A DNA stretch of 17,020 nucleotides from Candidatus Omnitrophota bacterium. GTDB taxonomy: Bacteria > Omnitrophota > Gorgyraeia > Gygaellales > Profunditerraquicolaceae. Of the stretch, positions 13,933 through 17,020 are shown one piece after another (position 1 is the stretch's first letter; each line of letters opens with the position of its first letter). Where the stretch lies: assembly GCA_016867095.1 (NCBI GenBank), contig VGKK01000012.1, positions 1 through 17,020 of the forward strand. The letters are read 5' to 3'. Position numbers and translations under genes: made by a program. The notes beneath the pieces were generated by a model. The model made no database searches and was not told the origin of the DNA. It was given only the letters and a program-made list of their open reading frames with translations.

Positions 13933-13970
13933 AAGACCCGGTCTTGACGCGGTTGCCAAGACCGGGTCTT
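13933..13970. promoter_or_regulatory. Paired 13-bp palindromes forming a 14-bp stem, possible operator or hairpin
   Basis: AAGACCCGGTCTT (13933-13945) and AAGACCGGGTCTT (13958-13970) are each palindromic around one central base and start 25 bp apart. Together they also form a perfect 14-bp inverted repeat with a 10-nt loop. They fill the gap between the pgeF stop and the flavodoxin Shine-Dalgarno. Tandem palindromes at this spacing could bind a dimeric regulator; as RNA it would be a strong hairpin, but no U-run follows, so it is not a standard terminator. Confidence 0.55.
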
Positions 13971-13974
13971 GAGA

Positions 13975-14685
13975 TTACTTTAACATGATTACTGACATCA
14001 TCCTGCCGCAGTCGGCGCCTTCCTTACGATAAGAAAAGAAATTGCTATTCTGGCAAAAAGTGCAATCCCGGGAATCAAATAAATTCTCCTCTTTTACCCC
14101 GGCAGCCAAAACCTGTTTTCTATTTATCCCGGCTAAATCCAAATAATAATGATTGTCCCTGTTGATTATTCCGTCCGGAAAAATACCGGCAAAATCCCCG
14201 CTAACCTGGTAACAACAGCTTCTGATGGCCGGGCCAAAGGCCACGTGTAAATCTTGCGCCGGAGTATTAAACTGGCGCTGCATTAATTTAATGGCCTTGG
14301 CCGCGATATTGTCTTTGGTGCCGCGCCAACCCGCGTGCGCCAGGCCTACCGCAGGCCTCTTAGGGTCATATAAAAATACCGAGAGGCAGTCAGCGGTAAA
14401 GATTGCCAGGGCTAAATTCTTTTTATCCGTCACCAGGGCATCGGTATCACAAAAAGCGTCCTTTTCAGATAACGCGCCTCTGCCCTTATCTTTATCTTGG
14501 ATATACCTGGCGCTGGCTTGATGGACCTGCCTGGCGCAGGCTAAATCCCGGTAATCAATGCCTAACTCTTTTAGAAAAGCCTCGCGGTTCTTCAGGGAAT
14601 CCCGGGTATCGCCATAAAAAAGCGACATATTCCCCTGGCCGCGCACGCTCGCGGCACAGACCAGCTCAGCCTCTTTCTGCGGCAT
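13975..14685 (-). CDS. pgeF: Purine nucleoside phosphorylase PgeF/YfiH (laccase domain, DUF152)
   Basis: 236-aa member of the multicopper polyphenol oxidase-like DUF152 family, shown in other bacteria to act on purine nucleosides and, for YfiH, in peptidoglycan editing. The zinc-site residues are visible in ARQVHQAS (His), FTADCLSVFL (Cys) and GLAHAGWRG (His). AFGPAIRSCCYQV and the C-terminal CTFCQNSNFFSYRKEG are also typical. I chose the ATG at 14685 (MPQKEAELVCAASVRG), which gives the family's usual length. The frame is open to 14829, but the extra 48 residues are mostly translation of the palindromic unit at 14684-14802. Before that insertion the ATG probably overlapped the end of the DUF167 gene. 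Confidence 0.9.
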   Translation of the reverse strand: MPQKEAELVCAASVRGQGNMSLFYGDTRDSLKNREAFLKELGIDYRDLACARQVHQASARYIQDKDKGRGALSEKDAFCDTDALVTDKKNLALAIFTADCLSVFLYDPKRPAVGLAHAGWRGTKDNIAAKAIKLMQRQFNTPAQDLHVAFGPAIRSCCYQVSGDFAGIFPDGIINRDNHYYLDLAGINRKQVLAAGVKEENLFDSRDCTFCQNSNFFSYRKEGADCGRMMSVIMLK

Positions 14686-14802
14686 CAATCCTTCGACACC
14701 ACAGCTTAAAGGCTGTCGCTTGCTCAGGATTGATACTGAGGGCGGCGCAATCTGTCCCCGCCCTAAATGGCGAGGTTTAAGCGCCGCCGAATGTATCAAT
14801 TT
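14684..14802 (-). repeat. Palindromic insertion unit, copy 2 (between DUF167 gene and pgeF)
   Basis: Same length as the copy at 10490-10608 with no gaps. It is bounded by ATTGAT at 14800-14795 and 14689-14684, again exactly 111 bp apart. The first hairpin (about 14699-14718) differs in sequence from copy 1, but two stem pairs changed together (G-C to A-T). The 37-codon frame is open here too, with peptide ends IHSAALKPR and SVSILSKRQPLSCGVEGL, continuous with the pgeF frame. In the DUF167 frame it supplies a new stop at 14777-14779. Confidence 0.9.
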
Positions 14803-15007
14803 CCACCAGTTTATCCCGGGATTTCTCACCTTTAATAATCTTAACCTGATATTTTTTTATCTTGAAGTGCTCGGCTAACAATCCTATTAACTGCGTATTA
14901 GCCAGGCCGTCCTGGGCGGGCCGGGTTAAATATACCTTAAAAAAGCCTTGCTCTTGTTTAACCAGGTTCCTGCTGGCTTTGGGTATTACGCGGATATTTA
15001 AAAACAC
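14777..15007 (-). CDS. DUF167 (YggU-like) protein with repeat-derived C terminus
   Basis: 76-aa small protein of the DUF167/YggU family, function unknown. The family pattern is clear: RVIPKASRN at the N terminus, FKVYLTRPAQDGLANTQLIGLLAEHF (the A-P-x-x-G-x-A-N motif) and VKIIKGEKSRDKLVEI near the end. It begins at a GTG, 4 nt after rmuC, with AAGAGA upstream. The last residues DTFGGA and the stop codon lie in the palindromic unit. Removing one 111-bp unit restores ATT GAT GCC GCA GAA AGA GGC TGA, giving an older C terminus IDAAERG that overlapped the pgeF start. The core domain is intact, so the protein is probably functional. Confidence 0.85.
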   Translation of the reverse strand: MFLNIRVIPKASRNLVKQEQGFFKVYLTRPAQDGLANTQLIGLLAEHFKIKKYQVKIIKGEKSRDKLVEIDTFGGA

Positions 15008-15011
15008 TCTC

Positions 15012-15944
15012 TTATTTATTCTCTATGGTTTTGGTTTCGTGGATATTGGTCAACCTGTCCGAGAATCTGTCCAGGCGCTTCTGGCTGTCTTGGTATTTAT
15101 GCTGCGCGTTGGCAAGGTGCGCGCCCAGAGTATCAAAATCCTCCTTGAATTTATTAATCTCCACGGTCAGCATATTTAAATTTTTTAATATCGCCTTGGC
15201 GTTCTCTTCAATCTTTAGGCCCTTTAAACCCAGGCAAATCACCTGCAAATACGCGTAAAAAGTATTGGGCGAGACCGGGATAACCTTCTTTGACATGGAA
15301 TAGCCAAGAAGCTCCTCTTTTATCACCGTCTCGTAATAGACATTCTCCGCCGGTATATACATCAGGGCAAAATCATAGGTATTTTCCTCGGGAAGAATAT
15401 ACTTGGAAGAAATCTCATCAATGCGGTTTTTGACATCCTGGATGAATTTGCGGCGGCAGGCATTTTTTTCCGGCTCATCCTGGGCGCTGAGCATTTTCTG
15501 GAAATTCTCCAGGCTGAACTTAGCGTCAACGGGCACAAGGCGCTCGCCCAGCCTGATTACCGCATCCACGGTATCCGCGGATTTAAAGCGGTACTGCGCC
15601 TGGTAATAATCCCTGGGCAAGACCTGCGATAATAAATTTTCCAAAAAGGTCTCGCCCATCTGCCCCCTGAACTTGGGCGCGCGCAAAAGCTCCTGCAGCC
15701 CGGAAATATCCCTGCTGATTTCGTAAACCTGGCGGTTAGTCTCCTCCAGCCTGCCTAATTTCTCCTGCACATTGCCGAAGAGGCTTGTGGCATTGCCCAA
15801 ATTCTGCCCGATAATCTTATTGGCCTCCTGCAGGGACTGATTCATCTGGTTCAGGCGCTCATTAACCTGGCCGGAAATCTTCAACGCCATGGCGATTACC
15901 ACCACTGCTAAAAACAGAAATAATCCCGCGAACAGCCAAACCAT
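15012..15944 (-). CDS. rmuC: DNA recombination protein RmuC family
   Basis: About 310 aa with an N-terminal membrane anchor (about 2-22), a coiled coil (about 25-85: QVNERLNQMNQSLQEANKII and following), and the RmuC domain: APKFRGQMGETFLENLLSQVLP, DAVIRLGERLVPVDAKFSLENF, YDFALMYIPAENVYYE and KVIPVSPNTFYAYLQVICLGLKG. RmuC limits certain inversion rearrangements in E. coli; its PD-(D/E)XK-like core suggests nuclease action, but the mechanism is not settled. The ATG at 15944 is preferred because AGAAGGAG sits 7 nt upstream; a GTG at 15947 is adjacent. It appears to head an operon with the DUF167 gene and pgeF, behind a large inverted repeat. Confidence 0.93.
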   Translation of the reverse strand: MVWLFAGLFLFLAVVVIAMALKISGQVNERLNQMNQSLQEANKIIGQNLGNATSLFGNVQEKLGRLEETNRQVYEISRDISGLQELLRAPKFRGQMGETFLENLLSQVLPRDYYQAQYRFKSADTVDAVIRLGERLVPVDAKFSLENFQKMLSAQDEPEKNACRRKFIQDVKNRIDEISSKYILPEENTYDFALMYIPAENVYYETVIKEELLGYSMSKKVIPVSPNTFYAYLQVICLGLKGLKIEENAKAILKNLNMLTVEINKFKEDFDTLGAHLANAQHKYQDSQKRLDRFSDRLTNIHETKTIENK

Positions 15945-15968
15945 CACCTTGCTCCTTCTATATTAAGT

Positions 15969-16108
15969 TTAATCACCAATAACCAAGCACCAATAATCAA
16001 ATAATCATCAATAACCAATCTTACAATAACCAAACTGTATATATTCGGAATTTGGTCATTGGGTATTGGTTATTATTTGGTGATTGGAATTTGGTGATTG
16101 GTTATTTC
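15969..16108. repeat. AT-rich strand-skewed inverted repeat upstream of rmuC
   Basis: The left half consists of A/C-rich units (AATCACCAATAACCAA type) and the right half of complementary T/G-rich units (TTGGTGATTGGTTATT type), meeting near the AT-rich centre ACTGTATATATTCGGAAT. The 140 nt can fold as a long imperfect hairpin. Unit length varies, with no fixed spacers, so it is not a CRISPR array. Confidence 0.75.
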
Positions 16109-16137
16109 TCATATTACTACTTCCCCCGATTAGTACA

Positions 16138-16329
16138 CTACATAATCGCCCTGCGTTTTCTTAAAGTAAGTAGTCTTTCTTTATCCTCTGAACGCTCCTG
16201 AAAATATTTAGCTAAGCTCTTGGAACGCCGGTAAGGATAACCCAGGCCAATATGCACTGCCAAAAGTCGGCTATTGCCCGGCCTGCCCTTTTAGAAATAT
16301 AAAACTCCGGCCCCCTGCAAACTTGACAT
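16138..16329 (-). other. Possible remnant reading frame interrupted by a stop
   Basis: In one minus-strand frame a short run starting ATG (16329, MSSLQGAGVLYF) meets TAA at 16293-16291. It then stays open for 50 codons to TAG at 16140-16138, with a lysine/arginine-rich sequence (GYPYRRSKSLAKYFQERSED, then RKRRAIM). I do not recognise a family. It could be a decayed gene fragment or chance. Confidence 0.2.
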
Positions 16330-16366
16330 TTCTATTGCGCTCTCTCGTCTATCGTCTTTGGGTTAC

Positions 16367-16477
16367 GGTTACGATGCCCGTTTCGTTAAGAGGTTAGGTA
16401 TAGCGTTTGAAATGTTGGCCGGTGAACGAGTAAGCCGGTTAACCCGCTAACCTTTTTACGATACGGGCTTCGTTACC
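16367..16477. repeat. Inverted repeat with 31-bp arms downstream of prepilin peptidase gene
   Basis: The arm at 16367-16397 (GGTTACGATGCCCGTTTCGT, then TAAGAGGTTAG) is complementary to 16447-16477 at 26 of 31 positions by my count. The 49-nt loop contains related pieces (GGCCGGTGAACG, AAGCCGGTTAACCC). It lies about 40 nt after the prepilin peptidase stop in transcription direction. It may be an RNA hairpin or a palindromic element; no U-tract follows. Confidence 0.65.
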
Positions 16478-16517
16478 TTAACTGAATAACGCAACCTTTC
16501 TTATCCAAAACAAATAC

Positions 16518-17020
16518 TCACCTGGCGAATAAAATCAAATTGATTATTCTGTCCGCCCAGAAAATGGATAAAATAGCGGCCAAAGATAAAAACGGGCCGT
16601 AAGCTATGGTGTGGTCTTTTTTCACCATAAGATTTATTACGCCGACGAACACCCCGAAGAGCGGGGCGATTAAGAAAACGATTATTGCCTTCTGCCATCC
16701 GAGGAACGCGCCAATCATTGCCAATAATTTCACGTCGCCCCCGCCCATAGATTCGGTTTCGCCCTGTATGGGGGGTTTCTTAAGCAGTTTAAAATACACT
16801 AAATCAAATAAGGCGCCGGTAAGATAAATAATGCCGCCGCCGACAATAATGCCCAGAAAGGAATTAAGCATCGGCCTGGGGTTGTAGAAAAAAGGCCGCA
16901 GGTGGAAACCCCTAATCACGCTGAATAAAAACCCCAGGATAATGCCGCCGATGGAAATCTCATCGGGGATAATCCGGTGCTTTATGTCTATAAAGGTAGC
17001 CACGATTAAACTGCAGGCAA
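16518..17020 (-). CDS. pilD: Type IV prepilin peptidase (A24 family), 5' end outside window
   Basis: Inner-membrane aspartic protease that cleaves the leader of type IV pilins or pseudopilins. Both catalytic aspartate motifs are visible: FIDIKHRIIPDEI near the left of the visible chain, and MGGGDVKLLAMIGAFLGW. Several hydrophobic segments follow (AIIVFLIAPLFGVFVGVINLMV and the C-terminal segment). The frame continues without a stop to the window edge (ACSLIVATFIDIK), so the apparent GTG start at 17003 lies inside the gene and the N-terminal methyltransferase half is beyond the window. No pilin gene is seen here. Confidence 0.9.
   Translation of the reverse strand, partial: ACSLIVATFIDIKHRIIPDEISIGGIILGFLFSVIRGFHLRPFFYNPRPMLNSFLGIIVGGGIIYLTGALFDLVYFKLLKKPPIQGETESMGGGDVKLLAMIGAFLGWQKAIIVFLIAPLFGVFVGVINLMVKKDHTIAYGPFLSLAAILSIFWADRIINLILFAR

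Larger units (their letters stand above)
15948..16517. other. 570-nt region without a supported gene
   Basis: Between the prepilin peptidase stop and the rmuC start I find no supported coding region, tRNA or rRNA. It holds the AT-rich inverted repeat (15969-16108), an unrecognised interrupted frame (16138-16329) and a GC-mixed 31-bp inverted repeat (16367-16477). It may carry a structured RNA or the remains of a gene. Confidence 0.6.

Noticed and set aside
13915..13959. 15-codon N-terminal extension of the flavodoxin
   Set aside because: It reads through the palindrome, and a strong Shine-Dalgarno precedes the ATG at 13914.
14686..14829. 48-residue N-terminal extension of PgeF
   Set aside because: It is mostly translation of the palindromic unit and overlaps the DUF167 gene; the ATG at 14685 gives the family's usual start.
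15969..16108. CRISPR array
   Set aside because: Units are short and variable, halves are complementary rather than directly repeated, there are no fixed-length spacers, and no cas genes are nearby.
16367..16477. tRNA or known riboswitch
   Set aside because: No acceptor/anticodon/T-arm arrangement could be built, and the symmetry is that of one long inverted repeat.
16501..16698. 65-codon minus-strand open frame
   Set aside because: It overlaps the prepilin peptidase in another frame and shows no recognisable pattern.

Overview
All recognisable genes lie on the minus strand, many with 1-20 nt overlaps, so the window reads right to left as a few co-directional operons. The contents are bacterial and Gram-negative: a complete Kdo pathway, the LptB/LptC/LptA part of the LPS export machine, a heptose kinase and a type IV prepilin peptidase. 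The mix of Kdo/Lpt genes with a corrinoid-type 'core' methionine synthase relative, compact overlapping genes and skewed inverted-repeat spacers suggests an uncultured anaerobic lineage such as Candidatus Omnitrophota. That placement is inferred from gene content and is not proven.

Layout from the right edge: the C-terminal part of a prepilin peptidase (16518 to beyond 17020); a 570-nt stretch without a supported gene, holding two large inverted repeats and a broken reading frame (15948-16517); rmuC; a DUF167 (YggU-like) gene; pgeF (laccase domain); a flavodoxin; cutA; ccdA; a TlpA/ResA-like thioredoxin; pncB; a LUD-domain gene; a GGQ ribosome-rescue-type factor; ybaB; a core-MetE-like gene; a deoxyhypusine-synthase-like gene (possible promoter at 8022-8049); then the envelope cluster hldA-kdsB-kdsA-kdsD-kdsC-lptC/lptA fusion-lptB; and finally a trigger factor that lacks its PPIase domain.

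How the genes work together: KdsD, KdsA, KdsC and KdsB carry ribulose-5-phosphate to CMP-Kdo in four steps. HldA belongs to the heptose branch of inner-core LPS. LptB and the LptC/LptA fusion move finished LPS to the outer membrane. CcdA and the thioredoxin form a membrane-to-periplasm reductant relay. PncB feeds NAD synthesis. The remaining genes are housekeeping (PgeF, CutA, RmuC, YbaB).

The most unusual feature is a 111-bp palindromic insertion unit present twice (copies at 10490-10608 and 14684-14802). Each copy is flanked by ATTGAT on both sides, is an exact multiple of three, stays open in one frame in both copies, and has two hairpins whose stems changed in a compensating way. One copy lies in frame near the N terminus of the LUD protein; the other appears to have split an ancestral yggU/pgeF overlap. 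This resembles the protein-inserted palindromic elements of Rickettsia, but I do not recognise the sequence. Other points of interest are the minimal trigger factor, the DHS-like protein without the usual catalytic lysine motif, and several distinct intergenic inverted repeats.
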